Assembly: GCA_014323835.1 (NCBI GenBank)
Contig: JACONH010000006.1
Location: forward strand, 29,198-93,197
Origin: Alphaproteobacteria bacterium GM202ARS2
GTDB taxonomy: Bacteria > Pseudomonadota > Alphaproteobacteria > GM7ARS4
DNA length: 64,000 bases
Reading direction: 5' to 3'
A program made the translations under genes and the position numbers. Every line of letters starts with the position of its first letter. The stretch's first letter is position 1. Shown piece by piece: positions 45,157-54,861 of this stretch. Below the pieces are notes generated by a model, which ran no database searches, had not been told where the DNA came from, and worked only from the letters and a program-made list of their open reading frames with translations.

Positions 45157-47243
45157 TTTGCTTTCTCCTTTGTTGCGACAGCGCCGCCCAGTTCGCTGAC
45201 ACATCGCCCCATCGTCTGTGAAGCACGAGCAATAACGTTGCTCTGATAGTAATTCACCAGTGGACTGTGCAAGGGCGTATCGTTGAGCACGTCGCTGTGC
45301 CCATTTTGCCTATAGCTGAGCTCAATTTTTTCCTTTTTTGCGGCAATGTTTCCGATTTTTTCTGCAAAGAGGGGATAGGCTTTTTGCATGGCTCGGCGCG
45401 CATCGCGTTGGCTTTGATAGGCCCAAGTCTGTCCCAATCGATTTGCCATGTCTGTAAGGACACGCCAATCTTCTTTTGCTTGTCCCAACGGTGGCACCGC
45501 CGGCAAGCCTCGCTGTAAGCGTCCTTCCATATTCATATAGAGGGCATCTTTCTCGCTGTAGGCGGGCACAGGCACAATCACATCTGCCGCCGATGCGCCC
45601 CGCTCGCCATGGTGCCCCTGATAGATAACAAACGGTTTTTTGAGCGTTTCTTCGTCCACATCATCTTCGCCAAGTAACCACAGCACATCGATGCTCCCTT
45701 GTCGGGCACGCTCTTCGATGCCTTTTCTTGCCTCCCCGCCTTGGCTCGGCACGAATCCCACGTCCATACCGCCCACCATCGAAGCGCGGGTATGGAGCAC
45801 GTTAAAGCCGTTCCAATCGTCTCGAATGACGCCGAAAGCCTGCACCAGTGCCATGATATGATGCCAAATGGCTTCGCTATCGCTGCGTTGCAAGGCACCC
45901 ATGCCAACAATAATCATCGGCTTTTTTGCTTGTTTGAATGCCTGTGCCACCCGATGACCACTGTCCGCCAGCTCGGTGAGACTATGCGGTGATTCGCCTA
46001 CGTCCTCTATCTGCCAATGTGCGGGCAGCTTTGTGCCGACTCGAAAGGCGCGCCCTTGAAAACCACCCTGTAAATAGCGTTTACGTAAACGTGCTTCCAC
46101 AAGAGCTGCCTCATAGCGAGGATACGCCCCTATCAACAAGCAAGCATCAGCTTCCTCGATACCCGCAATAGTCGTATTGAACAGATACTGCCAACGCTCC
46201 TGCCACGGCAGAAACGTCCCAAAAGGACGACAATCCCGATGCGGACAAGACACGCCATCCAACAGCTCTTTGAGCATGAACATCGATTCGCAGTCGCACA
46301 GCTCGCCCGCCAGTGCCGCTATCCTTGTGCCATCAGTTTGTTTAATTTTCTCAACACAAACGTCCTCTATGGTCTGCCAGTCGCTCGGACGCAGAACACC
46401 ATCGCTGTGACGGAGCCACGGTCTATCGAGACGCTGCAACTTCAGCCCATCATAAGCAAAACGGGTTTTATCGGAAATCCACTCTTCGTTAATCGCATCG
46501 CAACGGCGAGGAAGCACACGCATGACTTCCGTACCGCGAGAATCGAGACGAATGTGACTGCCCACCGCATCCATAACATCGATGCTGTCGGTTTTACGCA
46601 GCTCCCACGAGCGTGCCTTAAAAGCATAGGGCTTAGACGTCAACGCACCCACCGGACACAAATCTATCATGTTGCCCGACAATTCGGACGTCAACGCTTT
46701 TTCGACGTAGGTGCCAATCTCGACATTTTCGCCGCGTCCGAGCGCGCCTAAGTCTTCGATGCCAGCGACTTCCGTTGCGAAACGCACGCAACGAGTGCAG
46801 TGAATACAGCGAGTCATCGAGCTCTTAATCAGGGGCCCAAAGGGCTTTTCTGCGACCGCACGTTTGTTCTCGTCAAAGCGACTATGAAAGCGTCCGTACG
46901 CCATCGCCTGATCTTGCAAATCACATTCGCCGCCTTGGTCGCAAATCGGACAATCGAGGGGGTGATTAATCAAAAGAAACTCCATAACACCATGGCGCGC
47001 CTTTTTAACCATCGGGCTATCGGTGCGGATGTCCATGCCCTCAGCCGCAGGCATGGCACAAGACGCTATCGGCTTAGGCGACGAGTCCAACTCAACAAGA
47101 CACATGCGGCAATTGCCAGCAATCGCAAGACGCTCGTGATAGCAAAAATGCGGAATCTCGATGCCCTGCCTGCGACACGCCTCGAAAACCGTCAGCCCGT
47201 CGTCCACGTGGTAGTCTTGTCCGTCAATTCGAATACGCATCAT
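45153..47243 (-). CDS. nuoG: NADH-quinone oxidoreductase subunit G
   Basis: About 696 residues. The N-terminal iron-sulfur domains are complete: the 2Fe-2S set in [19 protein letters not shown] and a later Cys, the His-Cys3 cluster in [18 protein letters not shown], and [10 protein letters not shown] with [15 protein letters not shown]. The rest is the degenerate molybdopterin-oxidoreductase domain. The ATG at 47243 has GAGGTG seven bases upstream and lies 20 bases inside nuoF. The frame stays open far upstream within nuoF, which is not coding there. Confidence 0.95.
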   Translation of the reverse strand: MMRIRIDGQDYHVDDGLTVFEACRRQGIEIPHFCYHERLAIAGNCRMCLVELDSSPKPIASCAMPAAEGMDIRTDSPMVKKARHGVMEFLLINHPLDCPICDQGGECDLQDQAMAYGRFHSRFDENKRAVAEKPFGPLIKSSMTRCIHCTRCVRFATEVAGIEDLGALGRGENVEIGTYVEKALTSELSGNMIDLCPVGALTSKPYAFKARSWELRKTDSIDVMDAVGSHIRLDSRGTEVMRVLPRRCDAINEEWISDKTRFAYDGLKLQRLDRPWLRHSDGVLRPSDWQTIEDVCVEKIKQTDGTRIAALAGELCDCESMFMLKELLDGVSCPHRDCRPFGTFLPWQERWQYLFNTTIAGIEEADACLLIGAYPRYEAALVEARLRKRYLQGGFQGRAFRVGTKLPAHWQIEDVGESPHSLTELADSGHRVAQAFKQAKKPMIIVGMGALQRSDSEAIWHHIMALVQAFGVIRDDWNGFNVLHTRASMVGGMDVGFVPSQGGEARKGIEERARQGSIDVLWLLGEDDVDEETLKKPFVIYQGHHGERGASAADVIVPVPAYSEKDALYMNMEGRLQRGLPAVPPLGQAKEDWRVLTDMANRLGQTWAYQSQRDARRAMQKAYPLFAEKIGNIAAKKEKIELSYRQNGHSDVLNDTPLHSPLVNYYQSNVIARASQTMGRCVSELGGAVATKEKAK

Positions 47244-48513
47244 TGTCTTGCACCTCAGCTGTTTTTTGGTGACGATGCGCCTGTCGCAGACGCTCTTCGA
47301 TGTCACTTCGAAAGTGACGCAGTAAGCCTTGTATGGGCCAAGCCGCCGCTTCGCCAAAAGCACAAATGGTATGCCCCTCCACTTGGTGGGCGACCGATTC
47401 CAATAAATCCAAATCGGCAAGGGCGGCGTCGCCGCGCACCAGACGCTGCATGGTGCGCATAATCCAACCGCTTCCCTCGCGACAAGGCGTGCATTGTCCA
47501 CAGGACTCACGCTTATAAAAAGCCGACAGCTGGGCGATAGCCGCAACAATGTCGGTGCGTTTATCCATCACAATCAGCGCGCCCGTCCCCAAACCTGAGC
47601 CCTGTTCCCGTAGCGCATCGAAATCCATACACACATCCGCACACAACGAAGCCGGCAACAACGGCACCGACGAGCCCCCCGGAATAACCGCGAGCAAATT
47701 GTCCCAGCCGCCACACACGCCGCCGCCATGTTTATCGATTAATTCCCGCATCGGTATGCCCATTTCTTCTTCGACATTACACGGCTTATTGACATGCCCG
47801 CTCAAACAAAAGATTTTTGTCCCCTCATTATTTTTACGCCCTAAGCCGGCGAACCACTTCGCCCCCCGAGCCATAATGGCAGGTAAAACCGCTATTGTCT
47901 CGACATTATTAATCGTAGTAGGACAACCATACAAGCCAACCGCGGCGGGAAAGGGCGGCTTCAGACGCGGCATCCCCTTGCGCCCCTCCAAGCTCTCTAA
48001 AAGGGCGGTCTCTTCGCCACATATGTAGGCACCCGCCCCACGATGCACATGAATCGCAACACCACACAACACGTCCGCTTGCTGGCATTGAGCAATGGCT
48101 TCTTCCAATAGGCGCGCTTCCTCAGCAAACTCGCCACGGATGTAAATATAGACCACCTCCGCCAACAACGCATGAGCAGCAATGACACACCCTTCCAAAA
48201 GTTTATGGGGTTCATAGCGTAAAATGTCTCTGTCCTTGCATGTGCCCGGTTCGCCCTCGTCGGCATTGACGACCAAATAGTGCGGACGCGCCCCTCGTGT
48301 CTTGGGCATAAACGACCACTTTATGCCGGTAGGAAAACCCGCCCCGCCCCGTCCACGCAACCCCGACTCTTTCACAGTATCAATAAGCCACGCCGACTCC
48401 TTTGTAACCACCCCCGCTGCCGTCTGCCAATCGCCGCGCGCACGCGCCGACGCCAACGACACGTCACCCTCACCAGAAAGGTTGGTGAATATTCTATCCT
48501 TAGGAGCCAACAT
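47224..48513 (-). CDS. nuoF: NADH-quinone oxidoreductase subunit F
   Basis: A 429-residue flavoprotein that oxidises NADH. FMN and NADH binding: [20 protein letters not shown] and [28 protein letters not shown]. The 4Fe-4S cluster N3 ligands are in [15 protein letters not shown] and [13 protein letters not shown]. It overlaps nuoE by 14 bases. Confidence 0.96.
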   Translation of the reverse strand: MLAPKDRIFTNLSGEGDVSLASARARGDWQTAAGVVTKESAWLIDTVKESGLRGRGGAGFPTGIKWSFMPKTRGARPHYLVVNADEGEPGTCKDRDILRYEPHKLLEGCVIAAHALLAEVVYIYIRGEFAEEARLLEEAIAQCQQADVLCGVAIHVHRGAGAYICGEETALLESLEGRKGMPRLKPPFPAAVGLYGCPTTINNVETIAVLPAIMARGAKWFAGLGRKNNEGTKIFCLSGHVNKPCNVEEEMGIPMRELIDKHGGGVCGGWDNLLAVIPGGSSVPLLPASLCADVCMDFDALREQGSGLGTGALIVMDKRTDIVAAIAQLSAFYKRESCGQCTPCREGSGWIMRTMQRLVRGDAALADLDLLESVAHQVEGHTICAFGEAAAWPIQGLLRHFRSDIEERLRQAHRHQKTAEVQDNDAYSN

Positions 48514-49024
48514 GATTGTCCTCCCGTAGACTTCTCAGCAGTTTATCGACAGCCTCCTCATCGAGTCTGCCATGATAGACCCCATCCACTGTAACCAGCG
48601 GTGCGTCCACACAAGCCCCCAAACATTCTTGTTCCATCAAATAAACGTTGTCATCGGCACTGATGCCTTCCTCGTGTCGCACCCCCAGTCGAGCACGACA
48701 ATGAGCCATCAACTTGTCGGCACCCCGCAACCAACAAGGCAACGACGTACACACCCCCACACAGTGTTTCGGCATCGGCTTGGTGTGAAACATCGTATGG
48801 AAAGTTACCACTTCATAGACTCGTATCGGTGCCATGTCGAGCAGGCGTGCGACATGATCCATCGCCGCCTTAGGCAACCATCCGCCACACAGCTGTTGAG
48901 CATGGTGTAGCAACGGCAACACCGCACTGTTTTGTCCCACAGACGGATATTTAGGCTGCAAACGCCGATACAGCGACTCTAGCTCGGTGGCAAAAGACTC
49001 AGGCAGCTGCTGATTCTCACTCAT
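48500..49024 (-). CDS. nuoE: NADH-quinone oxidoreductase subunit E
   Basis: A 174-residue thioredoxin-fold 2Fe-2S subunit (cluster N1a). Ligands are in [11 protein letters not shown] and [12 protein letters not shown]. The N-terminal helical part [21 protein letters not shown] is standard. ATGA overlap with nuoD. Confidence 0.95.
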   Translation of the reverse strand: MSENQQLPESFATELESLYRRLQPKYPSVGQNSAVLPLLHHAQQLCGGWLPKAAMDHVARLLDMAPIRVYEVVTFHTMFHTKPMPKHCVGVCTSLPCWLRGADKLMAHCRARLGVRHEEGISADDNVYLMEQECLGACVDAPLVTVDGVYHGRLDEEAVDKLLRSLREDNHVGS

Positions 49025-50196
49025 CGGTCGATTTCTCCAAAAACAACATCGAGGCTCCCCAACACCGCCGAGACATCCGCCAAAAAATGCCCCTTCGACA
49101 TCGACTCTAACGCCTGCAAAAAAGCATAACTCGGCGCACGTATCTTACAACGATAAGGCCTATTGCTCCCATCGGCTATCAGATACACACCAAACTCTCC
49201 CTTAGGGGCTTCCACCGCCGTATACGTCTCACCCTTCGGCACATGGTAACCTTCGCTGTATAACTTAAAATGGTGAATCAAAGCCTCCATCGAGACCTTC
49301 ATTTCTTCCCGACGCGGCGGGGCAACCTTGCCATCCTGCGTCATAACCGGCCCACTCGGCATCGCCTCAAGGCACTGCTCAATCAAACGTAAGCTCTGAC
49401 GCATTTCCTCCACACGCACCAAATAACGGTCGAAGCAATCGCCCTTCTCCCCAACCGGAATATCGAAGTCAAGCTCGCCATAAGCATCATACGGCTGTGA
49501 CTTACGCAAATCCCACGCAACCCCCGAAGCACGCAAACAGGGCCCACTGAATCCCCAACCCAACGCGTCTTGTGCCGACATAACGCCAATATCGACACTA
49601 CGTTGACGGAAAATACGGTTATCGCTCAACAAACCCTCAAGGTCTTTCAGAGCCTTCGGGAATCGCTTACAGAAGGTCGCCATATCCTCCAACAAGTCTG
49701 GCGGCACATCACGAGCAACGCCGCCAGGACGAAAATAAGCCGCGTGCATACGAGACCCGGACACACGCTCGTAGAACTCCATCATGACCTCACGTTCCTC
49801 GAACATCCATAAAAAAGGCGTAATCGCACCAACATCCAAAGCATAAGTGGTCACATTCAAGGCATGATTCAAAATACGGGTGAGTTCGCTGAACAACACC
49901 CGTATGTATTGTGCCCGCGGCGGCACCGACAGCCCCAAGAGTCGTTCTACCGCCAACGCCCAGACGTGCTCTTGACACATGGGCGACACATAATCGAGGC
50001 GGTCAAAATAAGGCAACGCCTGCAAATACGTCTTATGCTCGATGAGCTTTTCCGTGCCGCGATGCAACAAGCCAATGTGCGGGTCAGCACGCTCGACAAT
50101 CTCGCCATCCAACTGCAACACCAGACGCAAAACGCCGTGTGCCGCAGGATGCTGCGGGCCAAAATTCAGCGTATAAGACGAGGCAGGCACGATCAC
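49021..50196 (-). CDS. nuoD: NADH-quinone oxidoreductase subunit D
   Basis: A 391-residue quinone-site subunit. The loop [16 protein letters not shown] contains the quinone-binding His; [13 protein letters not shown] and [15 protein letters not shown] (Tyr and Asp of the site) follow. The start is GTG 50196, four bases after a GAGG, with a second GTG at 50190. Six bases separate it from nuoC. Confidence 0.96.
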   Translation of the reverse strand: MIVPASSYTLNFGPQHPAAHGVLRLVLQLDGEIVERADPHIGLLHRGTEKLIEHKTYLQALPYFDRLDYVSPMCQEHVWALAVERLLGLSVPPRAQYIRVLFSELTRILNHALNVTTYALDVGAITPFLWMFEEREVMMEFYERVSGSRMHAAYFRPGGVARDVPPDLLEDMATFCKRFPKALKDLEGLLSDNRIFRQRSVDIGVMSAQDALGWGFSGPCLRASGVAWDLRKSQPYDAYGELDFDIPVGEKGDCFDRYLVRVEEMRQSLRLIEQCLEAMPSGPVMTQDGKVAPPRREEMKVSMEALIHHFKLYSEGYHVPKGETYTAVEAPKGEFGVYLIADGSNRPYRCKIRAPSYAFLQALESMSKGHFLADVSAVLGSLDVVFGEIDR

Positions 50197-50202
50197 AACA
50201 CC

Positions 50203-50811
50203 TCAATCCTCAGAGGACTGAGTCCCCGCACCCATTCGCTTCTGCCCGTCACCCTCCCACGGACTCAGAAAGTCAAAATCACGATACGCCTGAGCCAACT
50301 GCAACGGCTCATAGACAACCTTCTTTTGCTCCTCGTCATAGCGGACTTCCTTGTAGCCACTCAGCGGAAAATCCTTACGCAAAGGATGCCCCTGAAAGTC
50401 ATAATCACTCAAAAGACGGCGCAAGTCGGGATGCTCGGTAAACAAAATACCGAACATATCCCACGCCTCTCGCTCATACCACAGCGCGCAAGGAAAAACA
50501 GTGCCAATACTCGGCACAGTGCCCTCCTCATCGACTCCGACTTTGACTCGCAGACGCATGTTTTGTGCCAAGCTCAACAGATGATAGACAACATCGAAGC
50601 GCGGCTTACGCCCGGGGTAATCGACTCCACCAATATCAACAAGCTGCTCGAAGCTACACCCCGAATCGTCTCGCAAAAACGTCATAAAACTCACAAGACT
50701 CTCTTCGCCGACAACAACAGTCAGTTCGTCTCTTTCCAGACAAACCTCGAGCACCCCCTTAGGAAAAGCGGTCTTTAGGCGGTGGGCAATATCATCGAGA
50801 AACGTACTCAT
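50203..50811 (-). CDS. nuoC: NADH-quinone oxidoreductase subunit C
   Basis: About 202 residues of the 30-kDa subunit. Typical blocks are [24 protein letters not shown] and [50 protein letters not shown]. The ATG at 50811 overlaps the nuoB stop by four bases; the upstream open frame is noncoding read-through in nuoB. Confidence 0.96.
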   Translation of the reverse strand: MSTFLDDIAHRLKTAFPKGVLEVCLERDELTVVVGEESLVSFMTFLRDDSGCSFEQLVDIGGVDYPGRKPRFDVVYHLLSLAQNMRLRVKVGVDEEGTVPSIGTVFPCALWYEREAWDMFGILFTEHPDLRRLLSDYDFQGHPLRKDFPLSGYKEVRYDEEQKKVVYEPLQLAQAYRDFDFLSPWEGDGQKRMGAGTQSSED

Positions 50812-51425
50812 ACGGTGCGTCCTCCTTCGCCATGCCTGCGGATTTTTTTCTGCAAAACCATCAAGCCATACAACAAAGCCTCTGCGGTTGGCGGACAGCC
50901 CGGCACGTAGACATCCACAGGGACGATACGGTCGCATCCTCGCACCACCGAATACGAGTAATGATAATAGCCGCCGCCATTGGCACAGCTGCCCATAGAC
51001 AACACCCAACGCGGCTCAGGCATCTGGTCATAGACTCGCCGCAAAGCAGGTGCCATCTTATTGGTCAACGTGCCCGCAACAATCATCACATCAGATTGAC
51101 GCGGCGAAGGACGCAAGACAATACCGAATCGGTCATAATCATATCGGCTTGCTGCCGATTGCATCATTTCGACGGCACAACAGGCAAGGCCAAAGGTCAT
51201 GGGCCAGAGAGAGCCCGTGCGCGCCCACGCCACAATCTGATCAAAACGAGCAACCACAAACCCCTTGTCCATCAGCACGTGACTCGCCCCTGGCTCTGTC
51301 CCTGCACTTGGCCCCGCGTTGCCAACATGCACCTCAGGACGGCGCAACCAGCCACGTTGCGAGACCCCCCGCTGGAGAGCTGTCTCTTTTGCCCCCTGAA
51401 CCTTCGACCGAAAAACACGCATCAT
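50808..51425 (-). CDS. nuoB: NADH-quinone oxidoreductase subunit B
   Basis: About 205 residues, carrying cluster N2, the last before quinone. The adjacent cysteine pair is in [10 protein letters not shown]; the others are in [23 protein letters not shown] and [15 protein letters not shown]. The N-terminal 50 residues form a long lead unlike the core. ATGA overlap with nuoA. Confidence 0.96.
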   Translation of the reverse strand: MMRVFRSKVQGAKETALQRGVSQRGWLRRPEVHVGNAGPSAGTEPGASHVLMDKGFVVARFDQIVAWARTGSLWPMTFGLACCAVEMMQSAASRYDYDRFGIVLRPSPRQSDVMIVAGTLTNKMAPALRRVYDQMPEPRWVLSMGSCANGGGYYHYSYSVVRGCDRIVPVDVYVPGCPPTAEALLYGLMVLQKKIRRHGEGGRTV

Positions 51426-51787
51426 TCCCAATTCAACGCTCCCTTCTTCCACTCATAAATGAAGCCCACCGTCAACACCGCCAAAAAAATCATCATCGAC
51501 ACAAAACCAAAAACGCCCAAATCCGCCAACACCAACGCCCACGGAAAAAGAAAGGCTATCTCCAAATCGAAAATAATAAACAACAACGCAACCAAATAAA
51601 ACCGCACATGAAACAAGCCGCTCATGTCGCCGCTCGGCTCAAAGCCACATTCATAAGGCGCATTCTTGTCCTTGTCCGGACGCTGCCGACCCAAAAGATA
51701 CGACAGCGCCAACACACCAAAGCTTAAAGCAAAAGCCAAAAGTGTGACAATCACAATAGGGACATAGTCGGTAGCAATATCTGGCAT
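51422..51787 (-). CDS. nuoA: NADH-quinone oxidoreductase subunit A
   Basis: A 121-residue three-helix subunit, first gene of the operon. [14 protein letters not shown] is the conserved loop with its cysteine, followed by [23 protein letters not shown]. An in-frame TGA lies five codons before the ATG. The purine-rich stretch AAAGGAGGAGGGGG lies some 24 bases before the ATG, too far for a normal ribosome site, and no closer one is evident. Confidence 0.95.
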   Translation of the reverse strand: MPDIATDYVPIVIVTLLAFALSFGVLALSYLLGRQRPDKDKNAPYECGFEPSGDMSGLFHVRFYLVALLFIIFDLEIAFLFPWALVLADLGVFGFVSMMIFLAVLTVGFIYEWKKGALNWE

Positions 51788-51836
51788 CAGTCCAACGTTT
51801 CAGGTGTTGCCCCCTCCTCCTTTATGGTGTGTCTCA

Positions 51837-51865
51837 CAGATAATCGATTTATAACAGAAATACAA
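51837..51865 (-). promoter_or_regulatory. Candidate sigma-70 promoter of the nuo operon
   Basis: On the minus strand TTGTAT (51865-51860) and TATCTG (51842-51837) stand 17 bases apart in the 86-base gap between tRNA-Asp and nuoA. The transcript would start about 45 bases before the nuoA ATG. Read-through from the tRNA gene on the same strand is also possible. Confidence 0.35.
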
Positions 51866-51873
51866 TTGGTGCG

Positions 51874-51950
<77 letters not shown>

Positions 51951-51973
51951 ACAGTAACACGCACTGTCTTGCG

Positions 51974-52570
51974 TCATAACCCCCCTCCTTGCCGATAAAG
52001 CATCGGCACCCGTATCGTCAACGTCTCCTTAGCCATACCCTCAGGAAAAGGCTCGAAAGGGGCAGCATCCAAAATCGCCTGCCGGGCAGCATCAATAAAT
52101 ATCATCGATGTGCCTTGCTCCACAACAATATCCACGACACCACCTCTCTTGTCTAGCGTTACAAGAAGAATAATATCAGCTTCGAGAGAACGCCGCAAGG
52201 CTACACGAGGATAGACCTTATGCCTGTCAATAGAACGATACAACTCAGTCATATACGTCTCCTCCACCTGTGCTTGTTCTCTCGGTGCTGACAACGCCGA
52301 CGGTTGCACGACTTCCTGCTCCTCCTCCACCTCCCTATCCTGTAAGCCCTGCTCAGGGGGTTCAGGCGCAACCACCTCCTGCGGCAACGACAACGACAGA
52401 CGCAACGACGGCGGACGAGGTGCCTCTAAAGGCTCCTCAACCGTCCCATCGACAACACCAAAAAAAAGCAAAAACGCCCCATGCACAAGCACTGACACAA
52501 CAAAACACAGGCCATACAGCCTCGCCCCACGGCGCTGCTCACTATCGATGGCATAAGATGACAACACCAT
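51974..52570 (-). CDS. tonB: TonB-like energy transducer
   Basis: About 198 residues. One N-terminal anchor (LYGLCFVVSVLVHGAFLLFFG, about residues 18-38), a short Pro/Glu-rich periplasmic linker (EEPLEAPRPPSLRL, VAPEPPEQGLQDREVEEEQEVV), and a C-terminal TonB domain (YPRVALRRSLEADIILLVTLDKRGGVVDIVVEQG, FIDAARQAILDAAPFEPFPEG). It couples the proton motive force, via ExbB/ExbD, to outer-membrane receptors. The ATG at 52570 lies ten bases after the second exbD. The linker is short, which would limit periplasmic reach. Confidence 0.9.
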   Translation of the reverse strand: MVLSSYAIDSEQRRGARLYGLCFVVSVLVHGAFLLFFGVVDGTVEEPLEAPRPPSLRLSLSLPQEVVAPEPPEQGLQDREVEEEQEVVQPSALSAPREQAQVEETYMTELYRSIDRHKVYPRVALRRSLEADIILLVTLDKRGGVVDIVVEQGTSMIFIDAARQAILDAAPFEPFPEGMAKETLTIRVPMLYRQGGGL

Positions 52571-52580
52571 GCGCCCGCCC

Positions 52581-52994
52581 TTACCCTTCAGGAGCACCAT
52601 GCACCACCAACAACAAGGTGCGTGCCTGCGGGTGTTGTTGTAACGCCCGCAACAGCTGGTGCACCGCCCCGCTCGGCGCATCTCGGTGGGCCGAAAGAAT
52701 ACGCTCCCGTGCCGTCAACGTCGGCACAAATGCCTGCACCTCCTGCTGTGTCATCAAGGTACGCTCGCCGACACGCACGCGCCCGTCTTCATCGATAATC
52801 AGCACCACCCTGTCCTCTTGTGCCTTCGGCACAGGTTCATGCTCGAGCAACGTCATCGGCGCATCCTCACTATCGAGCGCAGGTGTGCGCAACTGACCGC
52901 TCAACATAAAAAAGATAAGCAATAAAAAAACGATGTTAACCATCGGCACCATGTCCACCACCATCGTGCGCTGCTTCGAAGCAAAAGGCACCAT
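52581..52994 (-). CDS. ExbD/TolR-family protein (second copy)
   Basis: A 137-residue protein with one N-terminal helix, MVPMVNIVFLLLIFFMLSG. The usual proton-binding Asp of the helix (as in LIDVVFLLL of the neighbouring copy) is replaced here by Asn (VNIVF); the nearest Asp is in VVDMVPM just before the helix. The periplasmic domain follows (RVVLIIDEDGRVRVGE). It starts directly after the first exbD stop. It may be a structural partner in a heterodimer rather than the proton carrier. Confidence 0.85.
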   Translation of the reverse strand: MVPFASKQRTMVVDMVPMVNIVFLLLIFFMLSGQLRTPALDSEDAPMTLLEHEPVPKAQEDRVVLIIDEDGRVRVGERTLMTQQEVQAFVPTLTARERILSAHRDAPSGAVHQLLRALQQHPQARTLLLVVHGAPEG

Positions 52995-53441
52995 CTAATT
53001 CTCCTTCGTCTCAGCCGAATGAGACAACACAAAGCGCACACCTCCCACTCCCGCCTTGTCGAGATAATCCACCACCGTGATACTGTCCTGCACCCTCGTC
53101 ATCGGATCACTTTCCAGCACAACAGTCATCGGCTTGTCCGCTCGCCCTTGCACCAGCCCGACAATCGCCTGATACGTATATTCTTGTTCCTGATAGAACA
53201 GCCGACCCTGCTTATCCAAAACAAACGTCATTGTCACTTTATCAGCCCTTTGCCCTTTTTTTTCGTCCGCATACATATCCATGACTCGCTCTTCAACGAA
53301 GACTGTCGCCACCATAAAGAAAATCAGCAACAAAAAGACAACATCGATAAGAGGGGCTAGCCCTATAGCGGGGCGCGCCTCTTGGTAAGCAAACATATCC
53401 TGAGCGGATACCTCACTGCCGATAGGTTGGCGCGCCGTCAC
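52995..53441 (-). CDS. exbD: ExbD/TolR-family proton-channel subunit (first copy)
   Basis: A 148-residue protein. The helix reads IGLAPLIDVVFLLLIFFMVATVF, with the conserved proton-binding Asp in LIDVVF. The periplasmic domain follows (TMTFVLDKQGRLFYQ, VVDYLDKAGVGGVRFVL). The start is a GTG overlapping the exbB stop (GTGA). With exbB and tonB it forms an energy-transduction complex. Confidence 0.92.
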   Translation of the reverse strand: MTARQPIGSEVSAQDMFAYQEARPAIGLAPLIDVVFLLLIFFMVATVFVEERVMDMYADEKKGQRADKVTMTFVLDKQGRLFYQEQEYTYQAIVGLVQGRADKPMTVVLESDPMTRVQDSITVVDYLDKAGVGGVRFVLSHSAETKEN

Positions 53442-54070
53442 GACGCACCTTCTCGTTCACTGAGCAACCATTTAATGTCGGCAACCACGTTGCCGATGCG
53501 ACTCATGGTGCGTTCAATCATGCCAACAAACGTATGAAAGAAAAACAAAGACGGAATGGCAACAATCAAGCCTGCCGCTGTCGTGAGCAAAGCCGTCCAT
53601 ATACCGCCAGCAAAGACGGAGGGGTCAGCCCGCGCGCCTGCTTGTTCCAAAGCACTGAATGCCTCAATCATGCCAATGACTGTGCCCAATAAACCAATCA
53701 AGGGGGCTGCCTGTGCAATCAGTTCGAGCACCGACACGTACGAGCGCAATCGATGCACCTGCCCATAAGCGACTCGCTGCAAAGCCGACTCGACAGAATC
53801 CTCGTCGAGACGGTGCATATGGGCGCGCACCACAACCTCGAGAACACGAGCCAGAGGATGCCGATGTCCCGCAAGCGCACGCAACGCCTGCTCATTTTTG
53901 CCCGCCGCCAAAGACGTCTTTACGTCCTCGACAAAACGCCAGTCACGCAAGCCCATGCCATAAAAATGCACCGCCTTAAACAACACAACCGACACCGACA
54001 GCACCGACAAAAAAAACAGAATATACATAATGACACCGCCCCGTTGCCATACGTCAACCATATCTACCAT
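53438..54070 (-). CDS. exbB: ExbB/TolQ/MotA-family proton channel
   Basis: A 210-residue protein with three helices. The first is GGVIMYILFFLSVLSVSVVLF. The second and third are in the conserved block ELIAQAAPLIGLLGTVIGMIEAFSALE and GGIWTALLTTAAGLIVAIPSLFFFHTFVG. It is first in the exbB-exbD-exbD-tonB set. Start ATG at 54070; the gene is divergent from the unknown gene at 54216. Confidence 0.93.
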   Translation of the reverse strand: MVDMVDVWQRGGVIMYILFFLSVLSVSVVLFKAVHFYGMGLRDWRFVEDVKTSLAAGKNEQALRALAGHRHPLARVLEVVVRAHMHRLDEDSVESALQRVAYGQVHRLRSYVSVLELIAQAAPLIGLLGTVIGMIEAFSALEQAGARADPSVFAGGIWTALLTTAAGLIVAIPSLFFFHTFVGMIERTMSRIGNVVADIKWLLSEREGAS

Positions 54071-54215
54071 TGTATCACGCTCGTTTACGTCCTTCTTGTC
54101 GTCTTAAAGCTAGGTTGCTACGTCAACAAGTCTTTTTTTGTTAAAAAATAATAAACATTATTTATCATCTTTGTTACTCACGAGACATGACTGTTAATTA
54201 CTGACTCATGTTTAC

Positions 54216-54818
54216 ATGTCGCTACGTTCTCCATCTCTATCGCCCTTACCTGCGGACAATCCTCTGTCTTATTTGCATGCGTTCCGTAAAACATGGCGCG
54301 AGCTATGCTCATTGATGCCCAACCACCAGAGCATTGTTCTGCCGCACTGGAGTCGCCAAGAGTCGAAAGTCGACCCAGCCATCGATACGCTTCTGCATCC
54401 GCTGTCCCGTCACGATGTCATCCAAGACGAAGCGTTGCTTGTTGGGGATGCCCGTAAGCAGCTTTACGAGTCTTTTCGTTGTGACTTTCAAGGTAGCACG
54501 CAGCTCTACCGTCGTCGTCTTGCGACCCTCCTCGCCAGACGCGGGCATAACCTCCCTTTCAGTCGCGTGCAGCATATCAAGCGTGACTTCGACCACCAAA
54601 TTCAAGCCATCTGTGAAACCTTCGAGAATCACATTAAAGATATTGTCTGCTACGCTGACAACAAGACTCACCCCCGAGCCAGCGACGTGCTGAGCGGAAT
54701 CGAAATCAGCAACGCCTATAATCACTATCGTAGTGCCTTAAGCGTCATTCAGCACATTCTCTATACCATCACGCAGCACCAAGAACTAGAACACACAACA
54801 AAAAACAAGAACACATGA
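54216..54818 (+). CDS. Unrecognised helical protein sharing the repeat of its neighbour
   Basis: A 200-residue protein of no family I recognise. Residues about 83-188 follow the same pattern as the repeats of the next gene: a helix ending FDHQIQAICETFENHIKDIV, then LSGIEISNAYNHYRSALSVI, against LSGREISNVYQQFESHLTGL next door. The N-terminal 80 residues (SLSPLPADNPLSYLHAF) have no match here. There is no signal peptide or membrane helix. The ATG at 54216 has no evident ribosome site; the 145-base gap upstream is A+T-rich (TTGTTA 54171-54176 and TTAATT 54194-54199 could be a promoter). Probably one unit with the next gene, 43 bases on. Confidence 0.75.
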   Translation: MSLRSPSLSPLPADNPLSYLHAFRKTWRELCSLMPNHQSIVLPHWSRQESKVDPAIDTLLHPLSRHDVIQDEALLVGDARKQLYESFRCDFQGSTQLYRRRLATLLARRGHNLPFSRVQHIKRDFDHQIQAICETFENHIKDIVCYADNKTHPRASDVLSGIEISNAYNHYRSALSVIQHILYTITQHQELEHTTKNKNT

Positions 54819-54861
54819 CGAGGTATCGGTTACTTAAAAGAACAACAGGAGTGCTGATACT

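Noticed and set aside
47244..47549. 102-codon N-terminal extension of nuoG
   Set aside because: It overlaps the end of nuoF, has no homology-like features, and ATG 47243 has a good ribosome site and the normal NuoG start.
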